DNA of 64,000 bases from Typhlomys cinereus (Eukaryota; Chordata; Mammalia; Rodentia; Platacanthomyidae). Position 1 is the first letter of the stretch. The number at the start of each line of letters is the position of its first letter. The DNA is taken from the NCBI GenBank assembly GCA_023101885.1, contig JALPQD010000160.1:682001-746000 (forward strand), read 5' to 3'. The notes below the pieces were generated by a model that made no database searches, was not told the DNA's origin, and saw nothing but the letters and a program-made list of their open reading frames with translations. Made by a program: the position numbers and the translations under genes. This document shows, one piece after another, positions 22,595 to 33,433 of the stretch.

Positions 22595-22858
22595 TTTTTT
22601 CATGTGTGTGTGTGTGTGTATCAGAGAGCACTGTGTGTTGCTGTGGAGGACCAAGGGTGACTTCAGGAATCATTCTGGATTCCTTTTACCTCCCTTGCTT
22701 GGCTCTGGAATTTCCCAGGCTCCGCCCACTATGATAGGAAGTGCAGGGTGCTGTGGTTTCTGCCTAGGATTTTTACATGGGATCTGGTATCCAAATTCAG
22801 GACCTTCTGCTTGTGTTGTGAGACAGAGTCTTAACCCCTAAGCCATCTCTCCAGCCCC
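22595..22858 (-). mobile_element. older tRNA-headed SINE
   Basis: It ends on the plus strand with 'aagccatctctccagcccc', the reverse complement of the SINE head. The body belongs to the older subfamily ('tgtggaggaccaagggtgacttcaggaatcattctggatt'), with a short GT run in place of the CA run. Target duplication 'aggaacactttt' at 22583-22594 and 22859-22870. Confidence 0.9.
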
Positions 22859-22904
22859 AGGAACACTTTTGAAAATTCTATTTATCATGTTTTATTATTA
22901 CTGA

Positions 22905-23085
22905 GGGTTCTAAGGTTAGATGAACATTTTGCATGGGATTTCTTCATTATTTTTCACAACTGGGTACAATTGATTCTGAATATTTTTCATTTGTTTCAGC
23001 GTTGAAACCAAATGAGAAAGGTTATAGTAACTTGCTCAAAATCACACTAAGGATGTGGTTAATACTAAAGCTAAAACAAAAGAAT
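22905..23085 (-). mobile_element. MIR SINE (antisense)
   Basis: 'aatgagaaaggttatagtaacttgctcaaaatcacactaaggatgtggttaa' corresponds to reverse-complement MIR 'gaggttaagtaacttgcccaaggtcacacagctagtaag'. The left side is more degenerate. Confidence 0.5.
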
Positions 23086-23520
23086 AGGAGAAAATTGTGA
23101 ATAAAAGTTACAGAGATCATAGTGGGGAGTGGAGTACAAATCTAAGGTTTGGCTTCATCTGCAATATTAATGAAGACAAGTCTATGCTTCAAATCAACCA
23201 CTCAGCTGTTACACCAATCTTGCAACATACTAGTGACTATGTGGATTCAAAATGCTATGTAGCAAGATCTTTCCCAGTGGAAGCTAATAATCTGAGCAGC
23301 ACCTGCTTGTAATTAACATAAGTACTATAAATGAAGATGAACTATGTCCTTCTTTTGACTTAAGTGTTCTCAAGAAAGACATCAGGCAATGTTTGAAGGC
23401 CTAGGGTCTGTTTCAGACTGCCACAATATTCATGCACTTAACCAACCAGTTAGTACAAGATATTTTGGTCACTGTGAAGATAGCTACTGAATGAAAGATG
23501 TGATTTAAAAGTGTATTGCT

Positions 23521-23712
23521 GGGCACCTGCCCCTCACAGCACTCTATGTCTGGAGCCTGTGAGTTCTTTTCCAGCCCTTTGGCCCTCATGGATTCCATGC
23601 CTGGAGTCAATGAGTTCTCCAGGGTGCCCCTACCCCTCGTGGTACTCCATATCTAGAGTCTGTGAATTCCGTTCTTTCTCTCGTCTAATAAACTCTCCCT
23701 TAATTCTAAAAA
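23521..23712 (+). mobile_element. retroposed polyadenylated RNA, family unknown
   Basis: A 192-bp insertion with a perfect 14-bp target duplication 'aaaagtgtattgct' (23507-23520 and 23713-23726) and an A tail starting at 23708. AATAAA lies at 23687-23692, about 15 nt upstream of the tail, the normal distance for mRNA polyadenylation. There is no tRNA or 7SL head, so it is not a Pol III SINE. The interior is three diverged tandem units of about 51 bp starting near 23531, 23581 and 23632; each holds a 'ctcatgg..tccatgcctggagtc..tgagttc' type core. It may be the 3' end of a 5'-truncated mRNA or of an endogenous-retroviral transcript; I cannot name the source. Confidence 0.75.
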
Positions 23713-23726
23713 AAAAGTGTATTGCT

Positions 23727-24135
23727 ATAAATCGCAGGGCTTAATGGTTTCCCATGAAAGCAGTTGAACAGCATAGGCAAAAATTTCTTATTAAAAAAAA
23801 ATCAATGTCATTTAAAAATATTCTTTTGGGACAGAGTTTTTTATTTATACAAGGAAATATATCGTACAAGACTACCCCTGAAAAACAGTGTGATGATTAT
23901 AATGAATATTTGAAAACATTAGTAAAATAGGCTATAAAGTAAATATAATGCTTGGTCATTAATAATCTTACATCAACTGACTAAGCATAAATATCATGCA
24001 CTGTGTATCTCAGGCCTGAATAGTCCCATTGGCATATAGCATATAAGCTTCTTAAGTACATCATGAAATATGAATCTTGTCACCATGTTATACATTACAT
24101 TCAAATGACCTTTACCCTCATGAAAACATTTCTTT
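23727..24135. other. unique AT-rich DNA
   Basis: Nothing recognised between the retroposed RNA and the next SINE. Confidence 0.4.
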
Positions 24136-24152
24136 AGAAAATCTTTGGGGCA

Positions 24153-24386
24153 GGGCTAGAGAGATGGTTCAAGGGTTAAGACTTTGCCTCGCAAACAGAA
24201 AGTCCGAGTTCGGATCCCAGATCCCATGTAAAACTACCAGGCAGAAATGGCAGTGGCCTTCATTTTCAGCCTTGATGGATGGGCAAAGCTTGGGAAATCC
24301 CAGAGCAAAGCAAAAAGGAGGTAGAAGCAACCCAGTATGACTCCTGAAGTTACTCTTGGTCCTCCACAGGGACACAGTGCTGTTTG

Positions 24387-24437
<51 letters not shown>

Positions 24438-24453
24438 ATAAATAAATTAATTA
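24153..24453 (+). mobile_element. older tRNA-headed SINE, (TC)n(AC)n type
   Basis: Head 'gggctagagagatggttcaa', B box 'gagttcggatcc', body 'atgtaaaactaccaggcagaaatgg', then a TC run (24390-24417) followed by an AC run and 'aataaataaattaatt'. The target duplication is diverged: 'agaaaatctttggggca' (24136-24152) against 'agaaagtatttggagca' (24454-24470), which supports an older age than the CA-type copies. Confidence 0.88.
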
Positions 24454-24660
24454 AGAAAGTATTTGGAGCACACTTTCAAACAGCAAAGTATATTTAGTGA
24501 TAGTTGCAATTGTGAAAATAACTCCCACAGTGTGAATGAGTAATATTTTAATACTCAAAGATGGAGCATGATCACTGATTAACTTGACATTCTTTTCCAC
24601 AGCAAGCATCAAAAAATTTGCAATAAATCATATATAAAGAAAAAAAGAATGAGTATAGAT

Positions 24661-24834
24661 GGGGCCTGTGGGGTGGCTCAGCAGATAAAGGCACCTGCAC
24701 ACAGGTGATTTTCAGATCTGGCACTGTGGAAAGGGAGAACTAACTTCCAAAAAACTTTCAAAAGTTGTCCTCTGACCTCTATATATTTTCTTTTCTTCTC
24801 TCTCTCTCTCTCTCAAGAAATACATAAATGAATA
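24661..24834 (+). mobile_element. B3-like SINE
   Basis: 'ggtggctcagcagataaaggcacctgc' and 'gtggaaagggagaact' followed by 'gttgtcctctgacctct' are in B3 order. A CT run and 'aaatacataaatgaa' form the tail. Confidence 0.7.
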
Positions 24835-27533
24835 CTTTGCTAAAAAATATTACTGTTCTCTAAAGAAAACTCCATTGTTCTTTGGAAACCTTTGTTTGGC
24901 TTCCATGAGAATTTCAAATGAACATATGTATACGTATTCAAAACCCAGTATGTTATGTGCATTCAAAGATATACCTGTCTTTGAATTTAAATCACACAAA
25001 TAATAGATGAGGAGAGACTAAGAATTTATCTGCTCACAAAAGCTTGCATCTAAATGATTGGTGAGAAATAGTGATAAGGAATGAAATGAACAGTGGATGT
25101 TTTTATGTTTTACTTATTTTTAATATTTCAAAAATATGAACGAACAAAAAACACTTTATGCCACTAGGCAAAGTGATGCTAAAAGTGGGTCACAGACCCG
25201 AAAGAGGCCTGGGTGTCAGTCATCATTTGGCTATGTACTGGCCGTGTACCCTTACATTACTGAATTAGCTATTGGAATATACATTTACTCAGCTAAGAGT
25301 CCACAGGCTTTTAGGAAGAGCAACGAAGATAATGATCTGAGTATATGCTCTGCACATATTGTCAGCTGAGCAAATATTGACTCCTTTCTATTTGATTATC
25401 AAAGTTATAGTAAGAATACTATAGTTTCTTTTCTTTGCATATTCTTTTTACCAAAACAGAAACTCTGAAGCTGGAGGTATAGATGGGTAGGAAGGACTGA
25501 TTGCAACCTTACATTGATAAGGTAAACTTTATATCTGAAGGCTCACTATGTCAAATATATAATATTTTATATAATTGTTTATTCTGAGAACTGAGATTAT
25601 TCATGGCACAAGGATAACACATTCATGTTTGCAGTAATGTTCTGATGTGTTGCTATTTGGAACAACATCCTGATATCAAGTATGTTTGCATGTTTGCATT
25701 TTATAAATTCAAATCATTGGAAAAAATGGGTGAGAAAAGACTTGCTTATAAAAGCTTATATTTTAATGTTTGCACTTATATGTATTCATAGTTTTTATAA
25801 GAATTTCACATATATTTACTTGTATATGTAGGTTTATAGCTAGTACCAGAATTTCACAGAGTATCATAGCCTAAAACAAGGTTGATCTCAATTTATAGGA
25901 AAATGGTAAATCCCACTAAAAATGTTTAAATTTCCTCTGGTATTCTGATTTGGTCACCCAAAATTCCTTCACTGCTTCATGTAGTTTATGATAATAAGTT
26001 TGACACACAGGAAGTTTTCACATAAATGATATAATTGATATAATTTCAGTTCAATCCCCAATTGCAGAACACATCCCACACATACTGTTAAGCAGTCAGA
26101 GAAGCAAAAGGTTTTGAGTGCCTTAGATTTAGCCTAATATTATCCTTATTCAGCATTCTATGAACCTCTTGGAAACCTGTATTTGCAGATAAATTAAATA
26201 ATAAACTATATTTTGATTTCATGAGATTTTTTTATTTAAAGGATTATATAATTACTTTACATGGCATAACATCAATATTTGATTTATAAAAATTAGGTTA
26301 AAATATGGGAGAAATCAAGGGTGGGAGAAAACACAGGCCTACAGTCTTGGTAACTCAAGAGTTGTAGTAAAGTAGCCCTTTTACCAAAGTAAAAGGGTTC
26401 CTTAAACCTATGCTTTGAGATGGGCCTGAAACATAGTAAGACATTTTGTAAATAAATTGGTTGAAGCCAACTAAACCTTAAATGAGGATAAACACAAGAG
26501 ATACACATAAAGGAAATAACTATGACTATCATAATACTAAGCTTATGAAAAAAATCTGAGAAAGAAAACTTCCTAAGTTAACAACTAAAATATTCTTCCT
26601 CTATATGTATGTTAAGAAGCATTCTGTAATAGTGTCATGATGCATGTCGAAGATCTGAATTATTCACCCCCGAAGCAGCACAAATCTAAATTTCATAAGG
26701 TCCCTTTTATTTTACACTCTGTAAAATTATGTAAATTTTAATTCAATTTTGGAAATGTGCTGGCTAGGATGATAGTTTACATCATATTTTAAAACAGACC
26801 TTTAAGATACAGAAGGAAGAGCATTTACCTAGAAATAAATCTAGTTCTTTACTTAATTACACATTGCAATAAAGGCATTTCTCATTGATCACGCAGTTGC
26901 TTGTCTTCCTTTATCTTCTGCATCCTTTCAACTGCATGACATATTTTCCTAGGGTGCTTAGAACATCTCACTAGTTGTGAGCAAAATCACTGTCGCCACC
27001 ACTAGGCAGAAGAAACTACAGAACACAATGTCAATACATATTCTATTTCTAGTAAAATGAATGAAAACAAAGTAAAGCTAGAACTAATGATCTGATGAAC
27101 ATTTTGTCATATTTTCATTCACTAACGCGTGTATGCGCTTTGGAGATCATCTGATTCCCTTGTCATCACTTCAATAAGAAAATAAATTAGAGAAGTAATT
27201 GGCATGAACTCACATACTAATCAGCAGCAGGATGTTCTGAACACCAGGTCTTCTGACTTTCTAACCCAGCACATGTGTACAACATACATGCAAACGGAAT
27301 TAAAAGCTACTGATGTTTATGTTTAGTATCCCAGTCACTAGACCACCTAGCTTCATTTTTAAATTTTAATAAACCAAACTTTAGCTCTTTTTGGTTTGCA
27401 AATTATTTTCCCTCATTAAAATCATTGTTGAATCATAGTATTATCCAGCCACAATAGTTGAACCTATATATGCATATATGCATAATGTATGTGCACATGT
27501 TAAAATTTTCTGAAAATTCAGTTCCACTAGATC
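24835..27533. other. AT-rich unique DNA, nothing recognised
   Basis: About 2.7 kb of AT-rich sequence without a recognised repeat. Frames at 25136-25369 and 26293-26532 lack known motifs. There is no CpG-rich stretch that would suggest a promoter. Confidence 0.4.
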
Positions 27534-27905
27534 CCTGTTGGAGTTACTCTGCATGTTGCTGATAAGCAAGGAATTTATTCTCTCTTGTTACTGTTCCTTG
27601 TCCAGTTGGCAGGAGAGCTCATAGCAACACTGGGGTCCAAAGGAACTGGCCACGCCAAATCCACAGCATTGTTGAAAAAGGGACAAGTCCTACTTGCCAG
27701 ACCAGCATGTCTATCCAAGTATGCCAAAGGATGCTATCTTCGTCAACCAGTTCCCTCTATCTTATTCACCTGCCCAGGGGCTAGTCCTACCCATCATGGG
27801 CTGGGCCTTCCCCTTACTAATTCTCTACAAATGTGTCCAGACTTCAAACCCTCAACCATCAGGTTGACACCTGTATCTAACAGACAATCCCAAAGGAAAT
27901 GTGCT
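27534..27905 (-). mobile_element. solo LTR-like rodent repeat, family A
   Basis: Collinear reverse complement of 35556-35948: 'gcatgttgctgataagcaagg', 'ggaactggccac', 'ccagaccagcatgtctatccaagtatgcc', 'cccatcatgggctgggccttcc', 'catcaggttgacacctgtatctaa'. The 108-codon frame at 27585-27911 lies wholly inside it and is an artefact. Confidence 0.75.
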
Positions 27906-29119
27906 GAATAACAGGAAGCATATGTGCATGTATTCCAGACCCTGTTACTACTCTAACCTGGATTCAAGACTTTGTGGTTATGAAGAGAGAGGTGATACAG
28001 GTGCTTTGAAATTTTCTGATAGTATTAAAATTGAGAACTACTAGTAGGAATCTTGCCAATAATTTATTCCCAGGAAAAAAGAAGTTTCAGGTGAAATAAA
28101 ACTACAGTAAAGTTGGTGCTAGAGTTTATCATGAGAAACACAGAGCAATCAATGACCATTTGCAACCAAATGTTGCCACTTCTAGGTAGGTGTTATAATT
28201 AGAACATAGAAACTGTTCTGGCTAAAAAGAGTTGAGTGCTCACTTGGGCCCACAAAGCAACTGAAAACTGGGACGGGAGTTCGTCACCTGTTCTCACTTC
28301 TGTCTATCTCCTTGGCTTTGGTCAGACTCCTGCTTGCCTCTATTCCAGCATGACAATCACTAAGGAGTGTCTGCCCTCCTAGCCTATCGCATTCCCCTTG
28401 GAAGACCTCGGTGCAGAGATAAATTATTGTCCTAAACCTGTAGTCACCTGGGATTTCAAGATAAACAAAGCCTGGCAGGACAGACTATTCTCCAAATGAG
28501 GTCAATTGTCCATGTTAGTAAAAGCGCACCCTGGAATGGAAGTAACCATCTCCTGAGAACCAGCTTGTCCCCTCGAACAGTAAGGACTTCAATCAGCACC
28601 TCAGAGAACAGGAGCAGAAGCGATGATCAAGGAAAGCGGACTTTGACCTGGACTGCTTAACTACTCTCTTATTCCTTGCACCTTTTTTTTTTTAACACTA
28701 AAGCTCATGTCAACAACCTTAGGGACACACTTGGGGGCTCGGGACTCCCTTATGGCTCCTTTCCAATGTAACCCCATGGATTATATCTCCTTTCTCTGCT
28801 TTTCATCGTCACTCCTGTCTCTAATTGGCATATTGGTGCTAGTGTCCAAGCCTAGACTGTTGAGGTTGCCAGAGATGGGCCTTACAAACTAAACCTCGGC
28901 TTAAAGCACCTGGCACAGCAGGCAGAGAAACGGTGCCAGTTCTCAGGGAAGTCTGAGGGGTGGAACCCAGGGAACAGGAGAATAAACTCTGTGGAGTTGT
29001 CCGCTAAGCTGTGCTGATCCCAAGCTCAGAGGATGGGCTGGTGTTTGGAATGAAGCCTCCAAGAGGTAAGCAGGTTTAGAAGAGGCCTTTCTGTTGGAAC
29101 ATGAAAAAAAAATGAGAAC
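27906..29119. other. unrecognised; possible degenerate ERV at 28.2-28.8 kb
   Basis: No gene recognised. A tRNA-Pro-primer-binding-site-like string 'tgggggctcgggac' at 28732-28745 follows 'cactaaagctc' and '...acacact', which loosely recalls the 3' end of a gammaretroviral LTR plus primer binding site. No coding remnants were seen. Confidence 0.25.
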
Positions 29120-29325
29120 ACATGCCTCCTGTCCCTTCTCCTTCTCCACCATGGAAGGACATACAAGAAGTAGCCACCTGCAAATCAGGGAAAATTTTCA
29201 ACAGAAAGCCAAAAAGGTGTCTTGAACTTGGACTCTTCAACCTCCAGAACGGAGACAAATGAATTCCTGTTGTCTAAGCTACTCTTTCAGTCTTCTTTAT
29301 GATAGCCCAAGCTAACAGATACGGT
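29120..29325 (+). mobile_element. MaLR-type LTR, 3' half
   Basis: 'catggaaggacatacaagaag', then 'tgtcttgaacttggactcttcaacctccagaacggagacaaatgaattcctgttg', then 'gatagcccaagctaacagatac' follows the 3' half of MLT1/MST-class MaLR LTRs ('gatcttggacttcccagcctccagaactgtgagaaataaatttctgttg ... gcagcccgaatggactaagac'). Ancient. Confidence 0.7.
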
Positions 29326-29479
29326 AATTAATACAGGAAAACTGATCTGACTAAATCATGAGAAGTTTCGCACCAGAATCCAGACATCCAGAAAGACTTT
29401 TCCTTGCAGGGCTCCAAACTGCTGCAAGGATTGTGACAAACAGAGAATCACCTGGTCACTCTTGTTCACCCGAAGTCAA

Positions 29480-29770
29480 GCAACTTAAGGGAGCACAGGA
29501 GATTTATTCAGCTTATGGTTCCAGAGAGGAGATACAATCTTTCATGCCTATGGCATGGATGGTGGCAGAAGCTGAAAGAGGGCTAAGTCATACCCATCTG
29601 GGAGGATGAGAGCTGCAAGACTGCCATCTTCAAGATCAGACTTCTTCCAGAAGTAGGGTGGGACTAAAGCACCTCAAGGCTCACCTCCTGTGACTGCCAT
29701 CTCCTGAAGGTGCCATGACCTTCCCAAACACATGAGACTGTGGGGGACACATTTCAAGCTATGGTAGACA
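29480..29770 (-). mobile_element. LTR-like rodent repeat (TG..CA class)
   Basis: 'ggagatttattcagcttatggttccagag' and 'cctatggcatggatggtggcagaagctg' at the left, and 'ccttcccaaacacatgagactgtggggga' at the right, follow a common rodent LTR-like repeat read antisense. Related to 13748-14065. Confidence 0.5.
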
Positions 29771-29784
29771 ACCTGCAATAGTCA

Positions 29785-29885
29785 AAAAGGACTACGTCTT
29801 CAGAGAAGCCTTCCCTTTCCTTGTGTAAGAAAGTGCTCCTGAACCACAAAACCAGGGTTCTTGAACCACACGTTTGTGTCAATCC
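29785..29885 (+). mobile_element. possible L2 3' end
   Basis: 'cttcagagaagccttccctttcc' matches the conserved L2 3' phrase 'ctcagagaagccttccctgacc'. Flanking sequence is too diverged for a firm extent. Confidence 0.4.
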
Positions 29886-30927
29886 TCTCTGCCTGTGCTA
29901 TTCGGTGGAACGTATTTAAACATTTCTTTCTTTGCTGTTTCTCAATCAACATTTTCCTACTGCTTTGTGTCTTGCTCTATTCTTTGAGACACAAAGAACT
30001 TGGTTGGATATCACCTCACAGGAGACACCTGAGACTCTCTCTGGTAAAAATATGCTCAGTAGGAAAAGGGCAAAATGGATTTGAATGCCATCGATAGGCA
30101 ACCTCTGAGTGCAAAGAGTGCTTCACCTAAGCACGACTTCCCTGGGCTTCGGGAGGGCTACGTAGACAGGAAGAGAAAGTATAGAATGGTGACTGTTTGC
30201 TTTTTCATGTTGCCTTTCGGATGTATCTCATAATGGCAAGAGAAAATAAATTATTTTTAAAAGTCATTAATCTCATAATGATGGGTCCTCTCTGATGAGC
30301 TAATCACACCCCAGCCCCATCTCCTGTAGTGAAGATTTCAGCCATGAACTTGTCAGACGCTAAACATTCAGGTCATTGTAATCATAAGCTCACTTATTAC
30401 TTTAATTCTTAAACATCAGACTGGCTCCGAGATGAAAGAAGAGACTTGCTGTTTCATCACTATAGATAGCACATGTGGTCACATTCATTTCTCTGGAGGA
30501 ATTTGGATTTAGGAATCGGCCGACCTAGCCAACAGAGCTGCAATGGGACATCAAGCACATCATGTGTTTTTCATCATCTGCCCCCACCTGGGCTGGGTTA
30601 ACAATTTTTTTTCTTGAAACAGAAAACATTCACAGGCTAAGACTAACCTGTATTCTCATGGAAATTCAAAAGAACAAATCATTGCAACTTGATTATTATC
30701 ACAAAGCAATTCTTCACAAAAGGTGAGAAGCCCGTTTGATCTAAAGGAAAAGAAAACAGCAGGAAAATCCCAGCATGTGCTTCTCAACCTTCCTGCAGGC
30801 ATTCAGAAAACCCAGCGGTAACATCAGCACCTTCTCCAACGCTTCACTAAACCCAGTATTGACAGATCCGCAATTGAGCATTTATGATTTTTAGTGCAAG
30901 TGTGTTTTATGAAATAAGAACAGGCTT
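29886..30927. other. unique DNA, nothing recognised
   Basis: No gene or repeat recognised. The 78-codon frame at 29861-30097 shows one hydrophobic stretch but no known motif. Confidence 0.4.
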
Positions 30928-31034
30928 TGTCACCAGGAATGGTCGTGCACACCTGTAATCTCAGAATTGGAGTTGCAGGAGGATCAAAAGTTCAAGGTCA
31001 TGTGAGACTCTGTCGCAAAATAGTAAAGAAAAGA
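30928..31034 (+). mobile_element. B1-like SINE
   Basis: 'aggaatggtcgtgcacacctgtaatctcagaattgg', 'gcaggaggatcaaaagttcaaggtca' and 'gtgagactctgtcgcaaaat' are B1 in order, with a deletion in the middle. An A/G-rich tail runs into the next SINE. Confidence 0.75.
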
Positions 31035-31035
31035 A

Positions 31036-31160
31036 AGGAGGGAAGACTGATATTACGAGTGGATAAAGTTGCCTGTGCACAGACCTGGTGACTTGAGTTT
31101 AATCCCTGGAATCCAGGAGGTAGAAGAAAGGAGAGAACCAATTTTTGAAAATTGTTTCCA
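31036..31160 (+). mobile_element. B3-like SINE
   Basis: 'gtggataaagttgcctgtgcacagacctggtgacttgagtttaatccctgg' is a B3 tRNA head, followed by 'gaaggagagaaccaa'. It sits directly against the tail of the preceding B1. Confidence 0.6.
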
Positions 31161-31332
31161 TTCAGTTCTGTGGGGGAGAGAGGGAATGTTACTTTGAAGA
31201 GAAAAGCAGCTAGTGATATATAGCTTGGACCTCATTAGTAGGTCTGTCACCTAGATAACTGGGAAGTATGTTATTATGCATTTGAGCTGTATTTTCAGAT
31301 GCGATATCATTTTAACATGTGGTGTGTAGGAG

Positions 31333-31475
31333 CTAGATGGGCATCAAACTCCAGAGGTCTGAGCATTCAGGGGCTTGAGGGAAGAGGATTGTGATGTGGA
31401 GGTCAGCATGGGCTACATTATGGATTTAGGTCAGGCTATATAGGGAGATCCTGTCTCAAAAACAAAACCAAAAAA
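31333..31475 (+). mobile_element. B1-like SINE (diverged)
   Basis: 'gaggattgtgatgtggaggtcagcatgggctacattatg' and 'caggctatatagggagatcctgtctcaaaaacaaaac' are the 3' half of a B1 with an internal duplication. The 5' half is poorly matched. Confidence 0.6.
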
Positions 31476-32035
31476 CATGTATTCTTTATGATGAGATAAT
31501 TTACAGGATTTCTACCCACTTTTTTCCTTCCAAGAAACATGTAAGGAGTACACTTATTGATTTATAATCACATAAAATGACTTACTTCTTAAAGGCAGAT
31601 CCAAGATGCCATGTCTCTATTGACTGCTAATTTTATTGTTATTTGAAGTAATGTATCCAAAGTAGAATTGCTAGTAATTTAAAGAATTGGGACTCGGGTG
31701 TCTTCTAAGTGAGTTTCTCTTTACCCTATTCTGTAGCACTGGCCTTATAGCATGGTGAACATACAAAGCTATCTTTGCATGTTATCACTCTGACAATGTA
31801 GATCTTTAAAGCATGAGAATGGTGCAAAGAATTAAGAAGAGCAGAGCTCTCCGCAGAGCAACCTTTGCTGGCAAGACGTCTTTGAAAGGCCGTGAAAAAA
31901 GAACAGGTAGCTTGTAATTAAGGAACAGCATTGATAAAGGGCAGTGAGGTACTGCCACCCTTTGCTGAACAAGCCAGGCAGAGGCTGAGAGGCAAGGAGC
32001 TGGGCCCAGTAGAAGTGCTGTGCAGCACACACAGG
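31476..32035. other. unique DNA, nothing recognised
   Basis: Two overlapping minus-strand frames at 31806-32032 share sequence in different frames and have no known motif. Confidence 0.4.
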
Positions 32036-32368
32036 GTATGGTGGTTAGTTTTCATTCATAGGCAATGCTGAAGATGTCAATGTCACAGTTTTGTCTATGA
32101 GGGCGTTCCAACAGAGAATGAATTAAGGGTAGAAGACCCACTCTGGATGGATACTAATGCACAGGCTGCGGCCCAGGGTTGAATAAAAAAGGTAAGAGGA
32201 GAAAGCTACCTGAACATTAGCCTTCATATCACTCTGCTTGTTCTACCCAGATGTGAACCAGCAGGTCCATGCTCCAGATACCTCTCAAACTATATGCCAA
32301 ACTAAATCCTTCCTTCCTTAAGTGACTTTCTGGCAGACATTTCATGGCAACAATGAGCAAAGTCAATA
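32036..32368 (+). mobile_element. solo LTR-like rodent repeat, family B
   Basis: 'ggtggttagttttcattc', 'tttgtctatgagggcgttccaacagagaatg', 'agaagacccactctgga' and 'ccaaactaaatccttccttccttaagtgactttctggcagacatttcatggcaacaatgag' follow a widespread rodent LTR-like repeat from start to end. The degenerate AATAAA near 32302 sets the strand. Confidence 0.7.
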
Positions 32369-33130
32369 AAAGAAACAAGTGAAGAAAGTCTGTTATTTCT
32401 GTGAGTTCAGCTCAATAGCTATTACTGTATGATGATGCATTTTATATTTTATCTATCACATTTTCAGAATATATTATTGGATGTAGATTTAAGGGTAACT
32501 AAATACACTGTTGGGATATATATTTTTTCTGTGAAAAAATCAGCTAATTTGGTTGATGTTTAATAATACACTAGTCTCTCTCAGGCATAAACAGTCAAGG
32601 AGAGATATGTTTGGGGGCACAAACGTCAATATTAAGGTTTTAATTATTTCTCCCATATGTTATAATTGAGAAGTCCAACACCTAGTAGAAAGTCATAGAT
32701 CTCTGTAGTAAACCCAGAGTTTAGAGGTGACTCATATACTTGCAAAACATTACAGGAAGCTAGGATATATATCTTCTTAGTCACCTAATTCCAAAATGTA
32801 CATATCACGTTATGGATCATGGATTTGAACTTCTGGGGGTCAATAAGATGTTCTTAAATCTATTAAACCTATTAGCAGGGAAAATTCTTTTGAGTATTTA
32901 CCATATGAAAACTTCAAATAAAACACAATTCAAAATTTAATACTATTTGACTGAATGAATACAAACATCCAATCTCATCTTATAAAGACTGTTAAGAAGT
33001 ATTTGAATAATATAGTATAATCAGTTCTCCAAAGGAAAAATTTCTTATGCTTTGAGAAACTCATTCTTTTGTGTGCAGAGGAACAAATAAATTAAGACAA
33101 AATAAAAATCAATTTGTTTTAAAAACTATA
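32369..33130. other. AT-rich unique DNA
   Basis: Nothing recognised. Long A/T-rich runs without a repeat unit. Confidence 0.4.
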
Positions 33131-33146
33131 ATAGTCATTCTATTTT

Positions 33147-33433
33147 TTATGTTTTAATTTTGCTGTCTCGCTCTCACTCACTTTCTCTCTTTCTCTCTCA
33201 ATGTGTATCAGAAGGCACTGTGTGTGCCTATGGAGGTTAAAGGGTGACTTTGGGAATCACCCTGGATTGCTCTACCTCCTCTTTGCCCTGGAGTTTCCTA
33301 GGGTCCACCTTATAGGGTCAGAAGTACAGGTTGCTGCCAATTCCACCTGGTGTTTGGTACTTAGGATCAAGGATCTGAACTCAGGACCTTTTGCTTGTCA
33401 TACAGAAGATCAACCCCTGAGCCATCTCTCTAA
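33147..33433 (-). mobile_element. older tRNA-headed SINE
   Basis: Antisense copy of the older subfamily: a CT-rich run, 'atgtgtatcagaaggcactgtgtg', 'gaaggtgactttgggaatcaccctggattg'-like body and the head at the right end (cccctgagccatctctct). The flanks 'agtcattctattttt' and 'actcattctactttt' are a diverged target duplication. Confidence 0.82.

Noticed and set aside
27585..27911. 108-codon frame with protein-like composition
   Set aside because: Lies entirely inside an LTR-like repeat that recurs at 6.2 and 35.6 kb, where the frame is not kept.
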